Source: Acinetobacter sp. 10FS3-1
Lineage (GTDB): Bacteria; Pseudomonadota; Gammaproteobacteria; Pseudomonadales; Moraxellaceae
Assembly: GCF_013343215.1 (NCBI RefSeq)
Contig: NZ_CP039144.1
Location: 62,001 to 126,000 of the forward strand
Length of the DNA stretch: 64,000 nt
Direction: 5' to 3'
Shown here: positions 17,097-25,413 of the stretch, piece by piece
How the letters are laid out: every line of letters begins with the position of its first letter
Numbering within the stretch: the stretch's first letter is position 1
Position numbers and translations under genes: made by a program
Notes under the pieces: model-generated
What the model was told of the DNA's origin: nothing
Databases searched by the model: none
The model's input: the letters and a program-made list of their open reading frames with translations, nothing else

Positions 17097-17115
17097 AGAA
17101 AAAAGGGTATCTAAA

Positions 17116-17574
17116 ATGAATCAAGCTATCAATCTAAACTGCACTCCATTAAGCGAAACAGTGGGTCAAATCGCATTTATTATGGTAAATGGTAATCAAG
17201 CAAATGTTCTGCCTTGCGAATTTCTACGCAATGATTTCGTTACCCCACAAATTCGCCGTGTTCACCAGGGCTTGCAGTATTACCTCACAGTACGCTTTGA
17301 TCTGGAAAAAGCCTGGGGAAATGGCATCTACCAATGGGCTGAGAAATACGATAGCTACGTGTATGAAACTGGGGATGAAAATGCTGCCAACGCCGATCTT
17401 AAATTAACGGACTGGATTCAGCTTTCAGATCAGAAACTAATTGATGCTCTGAACAATAAAGCCTTCACCTATGAGCTGTTCATGGAACGAGCAAAAGAGG
17501 TCCAAGCAGAATCAGCAGAAAAGCTAAAAGTATTTGCTAATCAGAATGGATTTATCCCACTCCTAGAAGGCTAA
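17116..17574 (+). CDS. hypothetical protein, 152 aa
   Basis: Soluble protein starting MNQAINLNCTPLSETVGQIA, with strands first and helices later (KLIDALNNKAFTYELFMERAKEVQAESAEKLKVF). No family recognised. Single-gene cassette with terminator 15 bp after the stop. Confidence 0.8.
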   Translation: MNQAINLNCTPLSETVGQIAFIMVNGNQANVLPCEFLRNDFVTPQIRRVHQGLQYYLTVRFDLEKAWGNGIYQWAEKYDSYVYETGDENAANADLKLTDWIQLSDQKLIDALNNKAFTYELFMERAKEVQAESAEKLKVFANQNGFIPLLEG

Positions 17575-17589
17575 TCCTTCCAGAACCGA

Positions 17590-17622
17590 AAAGCCCTGCA
17601 AATGCGGGGCTTCTTTTTTTAA
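17590..17622 (+). terminator. rho-independent terminator
   Basis: AAGCCCTGC-aaat-GCGGGGCTT plus T-run. Confidence 0.85.
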
Positions 17623-17638
17623 AGAACCTAGAAAAACA

Positions 17639-17668
17639 GTAGGCGTTACATTTTTAATATAAAAAATA
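17639..17668 (+). repeat. T/A element copy 6
   Basis: GTAGGCGTTACA variant, T-run, AATAT, A-run. Confidence 0.75.
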
Positions 17669-17712
17669 ATTTATTATTCCTATAAATATCATATATATAA
17701 AATCAAAAAATA

Positions 17713-17794
17713 TTGACTTATGCCATGTTTTGAATATAAAATGAACAGTATAGGAATGAAATTCCTAACAGGTAAAGCCCCTGTTTTAAGGCTT
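17713..17794 (+). promoter_or_regulatory. promoter + H1 + pseudoknot leader
   Basis: TTGACT, TATAAA (17735-17740). H1 AGGAAT-gaa-ATTCCT replaces the GAGC stem entirely; S1 ACAGG/CCTGT; S2 AAGCC/GGCTT. Confidence 0.85.
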
Positions 17795-17807
17795 GGAGGA
17801 TGTGGTT

Positions 17808-18203
17808 ATGGATATGTTATTCAACATTAAAAAAGCACTTGGCGTAATAGTATCAGTTGAGCCAAGTAATACGACTGTTTTAGAAGCTAATGTGGTGGCT
17901 CATATCCTAGAGCAGCTACAGGAAAATGGTTTTAAACTTGAATTAACCAACAATGGCGAATATACCCATGCCTATATTGAAAATGAGTGGGGAAATGCCC
18001 TACTTCATCTTAGATCAGGTCACAAGGCAACAATCGTTGTCCTAGATTGTAATGGGGTTTCATTACGCTTGTATTTTGAATATAACGCTACAGATTCAAT
18101 TCTGGTAGACACTACAAGCAACAGCTTATATCTACTTGAAATAGCTCGTAGCTTCGTTAAAACGGCTTATAAGAAGTATCAGAATACCAGTTTGGCTGCA
18201 TAA
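17808..18203 (+). CDS. hypothetical protein, 131 aa
   Basis: Start at 17808 is chosen for the strong GGAGGA 8 nt upstream (17795-17800); the frame extends in vain to a TTG at 17793. Mixed alpha/beta soluble protein (MDMLFNIKKALGVIVSVEPS...), ending KKYQNTSLAA. No recognised family. Confidence 0.8.
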   Translation: MDMLFNIKKALGVIVSVEPSNTTVLEANVVAHILEQLQENGFKLELTNNGEYTHAYIENEWGNALLHLRSGHKATIVVLDCNGVSLRLYFEYNATDSILVDTTSNSLYLLEIARSFVKTAYKKYQNTSLAA

Positions 18204-18385
18204 GAGTGGCAGATCACTTTAGGGCATTTTTGGATACCTCTTTTTATTCATAATCCATTCATAATTAGTAAATTCTTCGCTTCAAAAATGCTGTTTCCTC
18301 CTGTGATTTATAAGTAATGCGTGGATTAAGTCACATTTGCTTGTGTTTTTTATGTAAAACATACGACCAAAAGCCATAGTTATCA

Positions 18386-18415
18386 TTATCTTATGCCATT
18401 TTTTTAGCATATAAT
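18386..18415 (+). promoter_or_regulatory. variant conserved-core promoter
   Basis: TTATCT + TATGCCATTTTTTTAGCA + TATAAT (18410-18415). No pseudoknot follows. The 18204-18385 gap upstream shows nothing I can assign. Confidence 0.7.
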
Positions 18416-18457
18416 AACCTATACAATTAATAATCACTCGTTAGTCGGAATTTAAAA

Positions 18458-18832
18458 ATGAAGAAGTTAATGAAAAGTGTTGCGGTGATTCTGGGATTAG
18501 GTTTAGTCGGTCTTACAACAACAAATGCTCAAACTCCAAAATCAAAAGCTCCTGGTGAGATTTGCTATGCCTTTAATTCTCAAGGCTTGCTTGGGGAATG
18601 GAAAGAAGAATTATTGGTTTCTAAAAAGAAACTGACAGATAAACAAGCTGCTGCATATATGCAGAAAAATCACGGTATGTCTGAAATCTACGATATAGAA
18701 GAATTGGACGAACTCGACTGTGATGCTGCTGTTACAAGCTACAGCTACGAACCAGGCTATTTGCACTACTACAAAGAGCCTAAAAAGGCACAGGCTCAAC
18801 CAGTTAAGAAAACCACCACAACTAACAAGTGA
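18458..18832 (+). CDS. secreted/periplasmic protein, 124 aa
   Basis: Signal peptide MKKLMKSVAVILGLGLVGLTT with likely cleavage after TNA (about residue 24). The mature domain has two Cys (GEICYAF, ELDCDAAV) and ends in a Lys/Thr-rich tail (QPVKKTTTTNK). No family recognised. It is an exported product that uses the conserved core without a pseudoknot. Confidence 0.8.
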   Translation: MKKLMKSVAVILGLGLVGLTTTNAQTPKSKAPGEICYAFNSQGLLGEWKEELLVSKKKLTDKQAAAYMQKNHGMSEIYDIEELDELDCDAAVTSYSYEPGYLHYYKEPKKAQAQPVKKTTTTNK

Positions 18833-18846
18833 TGGTAAATAAAAAC

Positions 18847-18873
18847 AGATCGGCTAGATGCCGGTCTTTTTTC
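18847..18873 (+). terminator. rho-independent terminator
   Basis: GATCGGC-tagat-GCCGGTC plus T-run, nearly the same hairpin as at 4453. Confidence 0.9.
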
Positions 18874-18888
18874 TCCGGTGAAATATAA

Positions 18889-18918
18889 GTAAGCGTTAGT
18901 TTTTCACTAGGAAAAAAT
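18889..18918 (+). repeat. T/A element copy 7
   Basis: GTAAGCGTTAGT, T-run, CACTAGG, A-run. Confidence 0.75.
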
Positions 18919-18945
18919 CAGGCATATTCAAAAATTAAAAATAAG

Positions 18946-18961
18946 TTGACTTATGCCATGT
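18946..18961 (+). promoter_or_regulatory. promoter cut off after the conserved core
   Basis: TTGACTTATGCCATG is intact but the next bases (TGGATGTAG...) provide no -10. On the minus strand the joined sequence carries about 24 sense-like codons (EAKEEAVSSESKDKEV...NHYIHMA-stop). Looks like a deletion junction. Confidence 0.55.
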
Positions 18962-19089
18962 GGATGTAGTGGTTGGTGATTACTTCAATCACTTCTTTGT
19001 CTTTGCTTTCGCTGCTTACGGCTTCTTCTTTAGCTTCCGTAAGCTATAAGCCGTATCCCCCTAGTGGGTTACGGCTCTATCTGTAGAGC

Positions 19090-19407
19090 CTAACCATCCC
19101 TTAATGCCTGATATTTCTGATATGCCCTTTTCAGGTTCTCATTTGGCTTGGACGGCGTATTGATCTGGTCAATAAGCCATTTAGCTGTACCAAAGTCTTT
19201 CACATGCCAGACGCTTTCTACAGCGTTATATGGCTGATCAAACAGGCTGTTGAAGTGCTGTCGCAGTATTTCATCACAACGGCGGTTCATGGTCATAATC
19301 AAAAAACTATTTAATGGCACACCAGACAGATCGGCTGCCTAGTTAAGTTTCTCGTATATTTCTTTCGATACCCGAATTGGCACTCTTTTGATTTCTTTAC
19401 GGCTCAT
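19090..19407 (-). pseudogene. ribbon-helix-helix DNA-binding gene with internal amber
   Basis: From ATG 19407 the frame reads MSRKEIKRVPIRVSKEIYEK, LN, then TAG (19339-19341), then AADLSGVPLNSFLIMTMNRR and on to 19090. IRVSKEIYEKLN-x-AADLSGVPLNSFLI is the ribbon-helix-helix pattern of Arc/HicB-type repressors: beta strand, helix A, turn, helix B. TAG stands where Gln (CAG) would fit. A translated remnant could start at the GTG at 19320 (76 aa) but would lack the DNA-contacting strand. Confidence 0.7.
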
Positions 19408-19497
19408 AGCCCTATCCTCACTACTTTCCGTACAGTAAATCATAATCTCAATTATTATTTTATATCTTTGTTTTATAAAGGTTTAATGGTGTCAAAA

Positions 19498-19514
19498 TGA
19501 CACCACCTGAATTT
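19498..19514. promoter_or_regulatory. perfect palindrome, candidate operator
   Basis: GGTGTCA-aaa-TGACACC, between the divergent RHH pseudogene (start 19407) and the gene at 19590. Arms of 7 bp with 3-bp spacer suit a dimeric repressor. Confidence 0.5.
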
Positions 19515-19589
19515 ATTTCTTCAATTTACAAGTCGTTGAGGTATATATTGTAAGTGTTACAGGCTGCCACCTGATTTTTGGTACTGAAT

Positions 19590-19982
19590 ATGCGCTATAC
19601 AGACATGGATAAAATATCCAAAAAATCCAGATTACGTGTAAGTTTTGCGATTGAACCTGTAGATCACTCTCGCCCCGAAGAAATCAAATCTGTTGAAGTA
19701 AATTTCTTGGGTCACATCATTATGTCGTTAAGAGAAGCTTTCCGTAAGGCTCGCAGTGAGTTTTCAACGGATGACCCACGTACAATCGTTCTATTAACCG
19801 ATCATGCGTTCTGTGTCATTAGAGAACAGGTGACGTTAAAGCAGCTCTTAGATTGCTGCATTACGATTGATATTGACGGCGTATCGCATTATTTAACGAT
19901 TACTGAATACAACTGGACCAATTTCATTCTGAAAGAGGATGAATTGCTTAGGCCACAATTTATGAAAAGCATGGCTGTTTAA
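19590..19982 (+). CDS. hypothetical protein, 130 aa
   Basis: Start at ATG 19590 (MRYTDMDKISKKSRLRVSF). Basic N-terminus, then a soluble alpha/beta domain. The leader (19559-19582) has a degenerate S1 (CAGG/CCTG) and nearly no S2, and the conserved-core promoter is missing, so it may be a decayed cassette or under control of the palindrome at 19498. No recognised family. Confidence 0.7.
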   Translation: MRYTDMDKISKKSRLRVSFAIEPVDHSRPEEIKSVEVNFLGHIIMSLREAFRKARSEFSTDDPRTIVLLTDHAFCVIREQVTLKQLLDCCITIDIDGVSHYLTITEYNWTNFILKEDELLRPQFMKSMAV

Positions 19983-19983
19983 A

Positions 19984-20469
19984 TTAATAAACAGCTCCTA
20001 CCGCCCACTGGTTAAACTTTTTGATGTTTGGGTTTTTACTTAGAACTACCCATCGCTTAATAACTGGATTCCAGATACCACCAAGCTCCTGTACCAGAGA
20101 GCTATCCCTTTCCGGCACATTCAATGCTATTGGATGACCATTGTGCTTCGCATCAAGCTCTTTATACAGCTTGCTATGGTACATAATGGCTGTTTCATCA
20201 ATTCTGGTCATTGAATCCTTATCCTGGCTCTCCATAACCATGACTGCACGTTTAAGCTTCATCTTGATCATTCGATTATCGGCTGATTTCAACTTGGATA
20301 CGCTGAACAGGTCAATGGTGTTGTAAAGCTCATTCTCAAAATAAGCCACCCCCTCGAATGGGAGTTTATTCACATAGCCATAGACGTAAGCAACAATGTT
20401 TTGCTTACGGTCCACAAAGACATTTAGTTTTTCAAATTCAATTATGGTTGGTGCTTTAGTTACCATCAC
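19984..20469 (-). CDS. DUF5710-like domain protein, 161 aa
   Basis: The C-terminal 45 residues (HPIALNVPERDSSLVQELGG then IWNPVIKRWVVLSKNPN) match the DUF5710 pattern: NVP-x-ERD...LGA-x-WD-x-x-x-K-x-W. The N-terminal 110 residues resemble the pre-repeat part of the 674-aa protein at 26963 (both handle a strand-rich YVYGYVNKLPFEGVAYF-type segment), though weakly. DUF5710 modules are common on plasmids, often attached to mobilisation or replication proteins; no activity is established. Second gene after 20479. Confidence 0.65.
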   Translation of the reverse strand: MMVTKAPTIIEFEKLNVFVDRKQNIVAYVYGYVNKLPFEGVAYFENELYNTIDLFSVSKLKSADNRMIKMKLKRAVMVMESQDKDSMTRIDETAIMYHSKLYKELDAKHNGHPIALNVPERDSSLVQELGGIWNPVIKRWVVLSKNPNIKKFNQWAVGAVY

Positions 20470-20478
20470 ACTTCCCCT

Positions 20479-21732
20479 TTATGCAGCAAGGTCTACTGAT
20501 TTGGCTTTACTTAAACCATTAAAGCCAAACTCATAAATCACTTCGGTATTGTCAAAATGGAACACCCATTGCACACGGCTTGAAAGCTGCATGTTTCTTT
20601 GGAATGCGATTCGCTGTTGCTCAAGGTGTTTTTGGGTTTCTTTTGAAAATGCGATTTTGTACTTGTAGCAGCCGGAAATCGTATTAAAGTATTTTTCGAT
20701 TAGTTCCAGGAATATTGCGACCTGGTGCTGCGGTAAATTAAGCAGACGTACAAAATGGCGGTTTTTATTTGAAGAAAGATTGCCAAAGAACTCAGCACAA
20801 TTGATTTGGTAATTAATATCGTTTTTTTTGCGCTTACTCCATTTGGTTTTATCCAGATGAAAATGAACTCTATATGGCTTTAACAGATTAAGCATATTCA
20901 GCTTTGTGCCATTGGCGGTTGTAAATAACGGCGCATCCATAACTGCAAGCAGTTGATATGAAGTTAATTGCAGTGGAGTGAGTTCATTAAAGAGAATGGT
21001 GCGGTTAATACGGCTTAGAATTGGATGATTCGTTCCACGTTGCCATGAGTTAATACGTTTCAGCAATGCGCTACAAAGTTTGCTATGTATGTGCTGCCAT
21101 CGAGGACTTGTCTTCTTGTCGATCAGATTATCTTTGTTTACAGGAAGCGGGAACTTTGGAACAACGATACCGCTAAAGCCATATATCGTGATATCCAGAA
21201 TATCCGAGCGATTAACGCCGTTGCAGATCACAAGGTTACTCAGGTGTAAATCCAATTCTTTGATGTAATGCTGACGTTTATCTGCCACTGGTTGCGAACA
21301 CTGATCGAATACGCTGTTTACCAGGTAATAGGCATTTTTATCCTGGAAAGTCCAGTTAATGTCTTTTAAATCAGCATTTAATTGAATATCATTAATAAAA
21401 ATTGGGGTACTAATATCAAACAGTCTTAGTTTGAGGTTATGAATAACCTCCTGTTTGACATTAATAAAAGAAATTGTTTTACGAGGGATAATTGAGATTA
21501 TATTTTTGGAGTGATTAATTTGGTAGTACGGTAAATAACATACAGATAAATATTTTGCGGGATGAAAGTCGTCAGGTAAATCATTCGCCAAACAATCAAT
21601 TACCAGATCACTAACTATATTTTTTCCATTGTGCACAGAATAATTGAGATTCAGGTTTATTCTGGAAAAACCCAAAGTATTAATATGTCGAAGTGTATTG
21701 GCGACATATCCAATCAATATATGAATACTCAT
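20479..21732 (-). CDS. hypothetical protein, 417 aa
   Basis: Starts MSIHILIGYVANTLRHINTL; soluble, Asn- and Lys-rich, with the stretch NELTPLQLTSYQLLAVMDAP in the middle and a basic region KWSKRKKNDINYQ near residue 300. No recognised motif. First gene of a minus-strand pair with the DUF5710-like gene (9-bp gap). The upstream leader on the minus strand has only a vague resemblance to the H1/pseudoknot pattern. Confidence 0.75.
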   Translation of the reverse strand: MSIHILIGYVANTLRHINTLGFSRINLNLNYSVHNGKNIVSDLVIDCLANDLPDDFHPAKYLSVCYLPYYQINHSKNIISIIPRKTISFINVKQEVIHNLKLRLFDISTPIFINDIQLNADLKDINWTFQDKNAYYLVNSVFDQCSQPVADKRQHYIKELDLHLSNLVICNGVNRSDILDITIYGFSGIVVPKFPLPVNKDNLIDKKTSPRWQHIHSKLCSALLKRINSWQRGTNHPILSRINRTILFNELTPLQLTSYQLLAVMDAPLFTTANGTKLNMLNLLKPYRVHFHLDKTKWSKRKKNDINYQINCAEFFGNLSSNKNRHFVRLLNLPQHQVAIFLELIEKYFNTISGCYKYKIAFSKETQKHLEQQRIAFQRNMQLSSRVQWVFHFDNTEVIYEFGFNGLSKAKSVDLAA

Positions 21733-21815
21733 ATACCTACACCCTTATTATGTTCTATTTAAGCCTGTGGCTCTTTGCTTGGCTAACTGCTCAAGCGATT
21801 TTTAAAAGGAGCTGA

Positions 21816-22363
21816 TTACTCAGCTACCTTTTGTCGAATTAGTTTAACACGTTCAATCTCTTCTTGGGTATGAGCAACGCCAGTGTCATTCATATCAATA
21901 TATAGATCGAGTACGTCTTTATAATTCTGGTAATCATAAATTGCAACATGGATGTTATGATTATCTAGGGCAAAACTTGTATCTGCCAAATCATCAATAT
22001 CAATACCACCGAAAATCGTGATTTCTTTATTTTTAAATGCTTCGATTGCAGTAAGGCGTTGCAAAGCCAACCACAAATATTCAAAGTAATGGTTTTAGCC
22101 TGGCGGGGCAAAACACCACGCATTAGGGCTTCAATATATTTCTGTTGATCTAGCTTGGTCCAAACATGACCACGTTGAAACTCAGGGTTTAGCTCATAAC
22201 CATTATAGCGTTCACCCCATTTTTTAATGCGTTCCATCAGCATATCGGCTTCAATATCTACCGGGTGACGAGGTTCTTCACGTTTTTTAATAACAGTCTT
22301 GAGCAATTCAACACGCTCTTTTTTAGTTTATGCTGTTTTAATCTTTTCGATCAAGTTCATCAT
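21816..22363 (-). pseudogene. decayed DUF262 gene
   Basis: From ATG 22363: MMNLIEKIKTA, TAA (22328-22330), then TKKERVELLKTVIKKREEPR. It then matches the intact DUF262 protein at 33262 (ELNPEFQRGHVWTKLDQQKY vs MIPDFQRGVVWSEEKQIYF). At about 22075 a deletion plus frameshift removes roughly 25 residues including the C-VDGLQR motif, after which a second frame resumes LQRLTAIEAFKNKEITIF and ends at 21816. Two independent lesions, so a true pseudogene. Confidence 0.8.
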
Positions 22364-22425
22364 TTTATTATCCTGCTTACTTAAATATGTATTATTTGTC
22401 GATGTGGAGATTATGTCATTTTATA

Positions 22426-22509
22426 TTGACTTATGCCATGTTTTATTGATATTATTTTTTCACACCAGAGCAAAATAGCTCGACAGGATAACCACCTGAT
22501 TAAAGGTTA
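22426..22509 (+). promoter_or_regulatory. promoter + H1 + pseudoknot leader
   Basis: TTGACT, TATTAT. H1 GAGC-aaaata-GCTC; S1 CAGG/CCTG; S2 TAACC/GGTTA (compensated). ATG at 22531. Confidence 0.85.
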
Positions 22510-22530
22510 ATACTCAAAGGGAAAATAAAC

Positions 22531-23055
22531 ATGGCTAATATCTGCACCAACCAACTTATTCTTTCAAACGAAGCATTCAAAAAGATTGCTCACTTGTTCA
22601 CTCAGCCTGAATTTGATTACGAAAAACCATACTTGGATTTTGCTCGTATTGCTCCTATTCCAGAGGGCGGTTCTGCTGAATTTTATTGGGGTGTTCGTTG
22701 CCGTCCTTATGATACCGAAGTTCGCCAGGACGAGCGAGAAGATGGCTTTACCACCGTTGTATTCAATACTCACTGGAAAGCCCCACATGCAGCGATTGAA
22801 GCACTGGTGCGCCAATACAAGATTGAAGCTGAATTATTTTCATTTGAGCCAGGCAATCAATATACCTGTATCGCTAAATACGAATTTGAAGATGGATTTA
22901 ACCCAGAAACAGATAGCGTAGATGATTTTCTAATGATCGACATTGACCAAGATGATATCAACGATACATGCTTACAGATATTCGGCATGACCTATGCTGA
23001 ATATACTGGTGAAGATGAAGGTTACGAGGATAATGACGATCTAACCACCCTGTAA
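22531..23055 (+). CDS. Api92/YubB-like ferredoxin-fold protein
   Basis: 174 residues beginning MANICTNQLILSNEAFKKIA and continuing LDFARIAPIPEGGSAEFYWGVRC, FNTHWKAPHAAIEAL. This order (short strand after M-x-N-x-C-x-N, an I-x-P-x-PE loop, W-x-x-P before a helix) resembles the DUF1281/YubB group of plasmid and phage proteins with a ferredoxin-like fold (not an iron-sulfur ferredoxin). The C-terminal tail is very acidic (GEDEGYEDNDDLTTL). Role unknown. Confidence 0.6.
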   Translation: MANICTNQLILSNEAFKKIAHLFTQPEFDYEKPYLDFARIAPIPEGGSAEFYWGVRCRPYDTEVRQDEREDGFTTVVFNTHWKAPHAAIEALVRQYKIEAELFSFEPGNQYTCIAKYEFEDGFNPETDSVDDFLMIDIDQDDINDTCLQIFGMTYAEYTGEDEGYEDNDDLTTL

Positions 23056-23062
23056 ATTCTAT

Positions 23063-23142
23063 TTAACTTATGCCATTTTCAATTCAATATTGGGAATGGC
23101 TTTTTTATTAACCAAAACGGATACCACCGTATTTCATGGTAT
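23063..23142 (+). promoter_or_regulatory. promoter core overlapping a terminator, then pseudoknot
   Basis: TTAACT + TATGCCAT core + CAATAT. The same GCCATT pairs with AATGGC followed by TTTTTT (about 23073-23107), a plausible terminator for the previous gene. S1 ACGG/CCGT; S2 ATACC/GGTAT (compensated); no H1 seen. Confidence 0.65.
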
Positions 23143-23159
23143 GGATTGAGGATGATTAG

Positions 23160-23558
23160 ATGATAGATTCACACTCATTGGCTTTAGGGTTAGCCCTGAT
23201 AGTGATCGTTCTTGCGGGTTGGTATGTCCTATCTTCAAAGGATATTACTGAATTTGCCGAAGAACGACGCAATAAGAAACAGCGAGAACAAGAACAACAA
23301 AAGCCAGCAGCTCGACCGCCCAAATCAAATGCAACCAGATCACACGTTCCACCTACCGCTTCTTCCAACACTACAGTAAGCAATAGTAATAATAATGCTT
23401 TCACAGATGCGGTGATTCTTTCTCAATTAATGGACGATCACCACGACCATAAAAGTTCTCCGGTGTGTAATCACCCTCCTGTGAAATCAAGTAGCTCAAG
23501 TTCCAATTCTGGTTATTGGGGGTCAAATAGCGATTCAGGGTCATCATCCTGCGATTAA
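23160..23558 (+). CDS. single-pass membrane protein with Ser-rich tail
   Basis: 132 residues. An N-terminal anchor at about 6-24 (LALGLALIVIVLAGWYVLS), a Lys/Glu/Gln segment (EERRNKKQREQEQQK), then low-complexity Pro/Ser/Asn sequence and a His cluster (DDHHDHKSS) ending SDSGSSSCD. A cytoplasmic disordered tail on a short anchor is likely. It has a pseudoknot leader. Confidence 0.7.
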   Translation: MIDSHSLALGLALIVIVLAGWYVLSSKDITEFAEERRNKKQREQEQQKPAARPPKSNATRSHVPPTASSNTTVSNSNNNAFTDAVILSQLMDDHHDHKSSPVCNHPPVKSSSSSSNSGYWGSNSDSGSSSCD

Positions 23559-23573
23559 ATACCTGATTAATTT

Positions 23574-23600
23574 AAAAGCATCCATTTGGGTGCTTTTTTT
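23574..23600 (+). terminator. rho-independent terminator
   Basis: AAAAGCATCC-attt-GGGTGCTTTT and further T. Confidence 0.85.
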
Positions 23601-23643
23601 GTCTTGTAACATTGTGTAAATTTTATATCTGATTAAAAAAACA

Positions 23644-23663
23644 ACAAACAATCATTTGTTTGT
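23644..23663. promoter_or_regulatory. palindromic site shared with the tetR leader
   Basis: ACAAACAA-tcat-TTGTTTGT. The 20-mer from 23648 differs by one base from that at 44397, just before the TetR-family gene. About 70 bp upstream of the promoter at 23732. Confidence 0.55.
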
Positions 23664-23731
23664 TTCACATAAACAGACTTATCTTTTTGTTTTAAAATGG
23701 TTTATTAGTAAAACATGGGGGTGGTTGGCAA

Positions 23732-23760
23732 TTGACCTATGCAAACTTTGTTTATACATT
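23732..23760 (+). promoter_or_regulatory. promoter for the 23814-24433 pair
   Basis: TTGACC, 17 bp, TACATT. The start TTGACCTATGC resembles the conserved core but CATG is replaced by AAAC. No pseudoknot follows. Confidence 0.6.
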
Positions 23761-23813
23761 GTGTAACAGCAGATTGTTTATCGCACATTAGATAATTAAT
23801 ACAGGGTCAGTAA

Positions 23814-24116
23814 ATGAAAAAAATACTTTTTGGCATTTGTCTAAGTTTATTAGCAGTGGCTTCCCACGCTACCACGCCGTCCGTAAAGCAAATCAAACAA
23901 CCGGTTCAATCAGTTAATTCAAATACCTACCTGAAACAGCAAATTCAGAAAAAACGTCTGGACGAAAAAGTATGGCTCAAACAAGCTGATAACTTTATCG
24001 GTTTAAAGCGCACAACCAAGACAGTTCAACCCCCTGCTACTAAACACCTTAAAGTTATAGATCACGGCGATATGCTAACGGCTCAAAACCTTCAAAATTC
24101 GTTGGGTAGTATCTAA
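23814..24116 (+). CDS. secreted/periplasmic protein, 100 aa
   Basis: Signal peptide MKKILFGICLSLLAVASHA with predicted cleavage after SHA; the mature part is basic and Gln/Thr-rich. Its TAA overlaps the next ATG (TAATG), so it is co-translated with 24116. No family recognised. It lies behind the possible TetR-type operator at 23644. Confidence 0.8.
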   Translation: MKKILFGICLSLLAVASHATTPSVKQIKQPVQSVNSNTYLKQQIQKKRLDEKVWLKQADNFIGLKRTTKTVQPPATKHLKVIDHGDMLTAQNLQNSLGSI

Positions 24117-24433
24117 TGAAATGCTTGCTGCTGAATTTCTATCTACTGCTTTGCATAGGTGTTCACGCAACTACTTTCACGGTACATTCCATCAGTATTG
24201 ACAAGATAGGTGCTGATGCTGTTCTAATGAGTGGTATGTGCTTGTTGTGGTTGATCGGCTGTATGGTTTCAATGGTTGTGGTGACTAGAACCTATATGAT
24301 GACCTATACAAATCAAGCTTCATCACAGGTCAAGGTCAAGCAATTCAAGTCTAATAATCGTCTGTATTCATCCCTATTAGCGTTAAACACTATATTTACC
24401 GGTATCGCTTTGGCCTCCTTCTTATTCCACTAA
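24116..24433 (+). CDS. membrane protein, 105 aa
   Basis: A signal-like first helix (CLLLNFYLLLCIGVHA), then two hydrophobic segments (about 37-58 VLMSGMCLLWLIGCMVSMVVV; about 83-102 YSSLLALNTIFTGIALASFLF). Partner of the secreted protein encoded just upstream. The pair might act together in the envelope; no family recognised. Confidence 0.75.
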   Translation: MKCLLLNFYLLLCIGVHATTFTVHSISIDKIGADAVLMSGMCLLWLIGCMVSMVVVTRTYMMTYTNQASSQVKVKQFKSNNRLYSSLLALNTIFTGIALASFLFH

Positions 24434-24508
24434 CACCCTGATTTCCAAGTTCAGGTGCAATATAAATGCTTTACTATAAGAAATACACTCAAAATCCCGA
24501 ACCCCACA

Positions 24509-24593
24509 TTGACTTATGCCATGTTTTAAGGTTATAATTCCTACCATATAGAGCAGATCGCTCGCCAGGTAAAGTCACCTAATTAAAGACTTA
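24509..24593 (+). promoter_or_regulatory. promoter + H1 + pseudoknot leader
   Basis: TTGACT, TATAAT. H1 GAGC-agatc-GCTC; S1 AGGT/ACCT; S2 AAGTC/GACTT (compensated). ATG at 24611. Confidence 0.9.
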
Positions 24594-24610
24594 GAACAGG
24601 ATTTATAACA

Positions 24611-25345
24611 ATGAATGCAATCGCAGAAATTCAAGCTACTAAACCATTCTCATTAGGACAGTACGCTGTTGAAAACCACCTAAACCGTGAAGCTTTAGAA
24701 AACTTTTTATTAGGCTTCTTGCAAGCTAAATACCGCAAGCCTTTCACTGAGCGGTCCGGCGCAGCTTTTTACCAGGCTATGTCTAAGGTTTCCACCAGTA
24801 CCCATAAAGACCTCCTGAAATTAACAGGCAACTTATTCTCAAGCAGTCGTTCTGCACACCTTAACCTGTTTGTCAGAGCCAATGAAGTTGTGAATAACAC
24901 TCGCCCTGTTACTCAGGCTTATGACCAGATCAATGCCGTAATCAATTTTGATTTCTTGTTTGTAGCCCATTTGATTCAGCATCTTCAAAATCTGGATGAC
25001 AATGGATGGCTAGACAAAGAGTTTGATCTTGAACGTCAGGCAAACCTTGTTTCCAATATTAAGCAAGAGCTTGTACTGGCTATGGGGCATGCTTACGAGA
25101 TTTATCAGCAGCATATTGAGGGTCAAGTGGACCTATCTGAGTTCAAGCTGCAATTGGAGCACTTATATAAAGAGCAAAACCCATTTGATTTGTTCTATTC
25201 CTCAATCAAGACCAAACTGTATCACCCTAACGCAAAGCAGTATTTATTGAAGTTCTATGACCGCAAAGAAACTGAGATCGCCTATCACGGTTTTAGCGGG
25301 GCTATAGCACAAAGAGCGATAGAAGAACTGTTCTTTACTCCCTGA
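24611..25345 (+). CDS. hypothetical protein, 244 aa
   Basis: Almost entirely helical soluble protein (MNAIAEIQATKPFSLGQYAV...). Aromatic-rich helices (NFDFLFVAHLIQHLQ, NPFDLFYSSIKTKLYH). No motif recognised. Single-gene cassette with a terminator 16 bp after the stop. Confidence 0.8.
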   Translation: MNAIAEIQATKPFSLGQYAVENHLNREALENFLLGFLQAKYRKPFTERSGAAFYQAMSKVSTSTHKDLLKLTGNLFSSSRSAHLNLFVRANEVVNNTRPVTQAYDQINAVINFDFLFVAHLIQHLQNLDDNGWLDKEFDLERQANLVSNIKQELVLAMGHAYEIYQQHIEGQVDLSEFKLQLEHLYKEQNPFDLFYSSIKTKLYHPNAKQYLLKFYDRKETEIAYHGFSGAIAQRAIEELFFTP

Positions 25346-25359
25346 TCATTGACTTGGGA

Positions 25360-25389
25360 ATAAGGGTGCTAGATCAGCACCCTTTTTTG
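25360..25389 (+). terminator. rho-independent terminator
   Basis: AAGGGTGCT-agatc-AGCACCCTTTTTT. Confidence 0.9.
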
Positions 25390-25413
25390 GCATATTGTTT
25401 CAGTGCCATTGGC

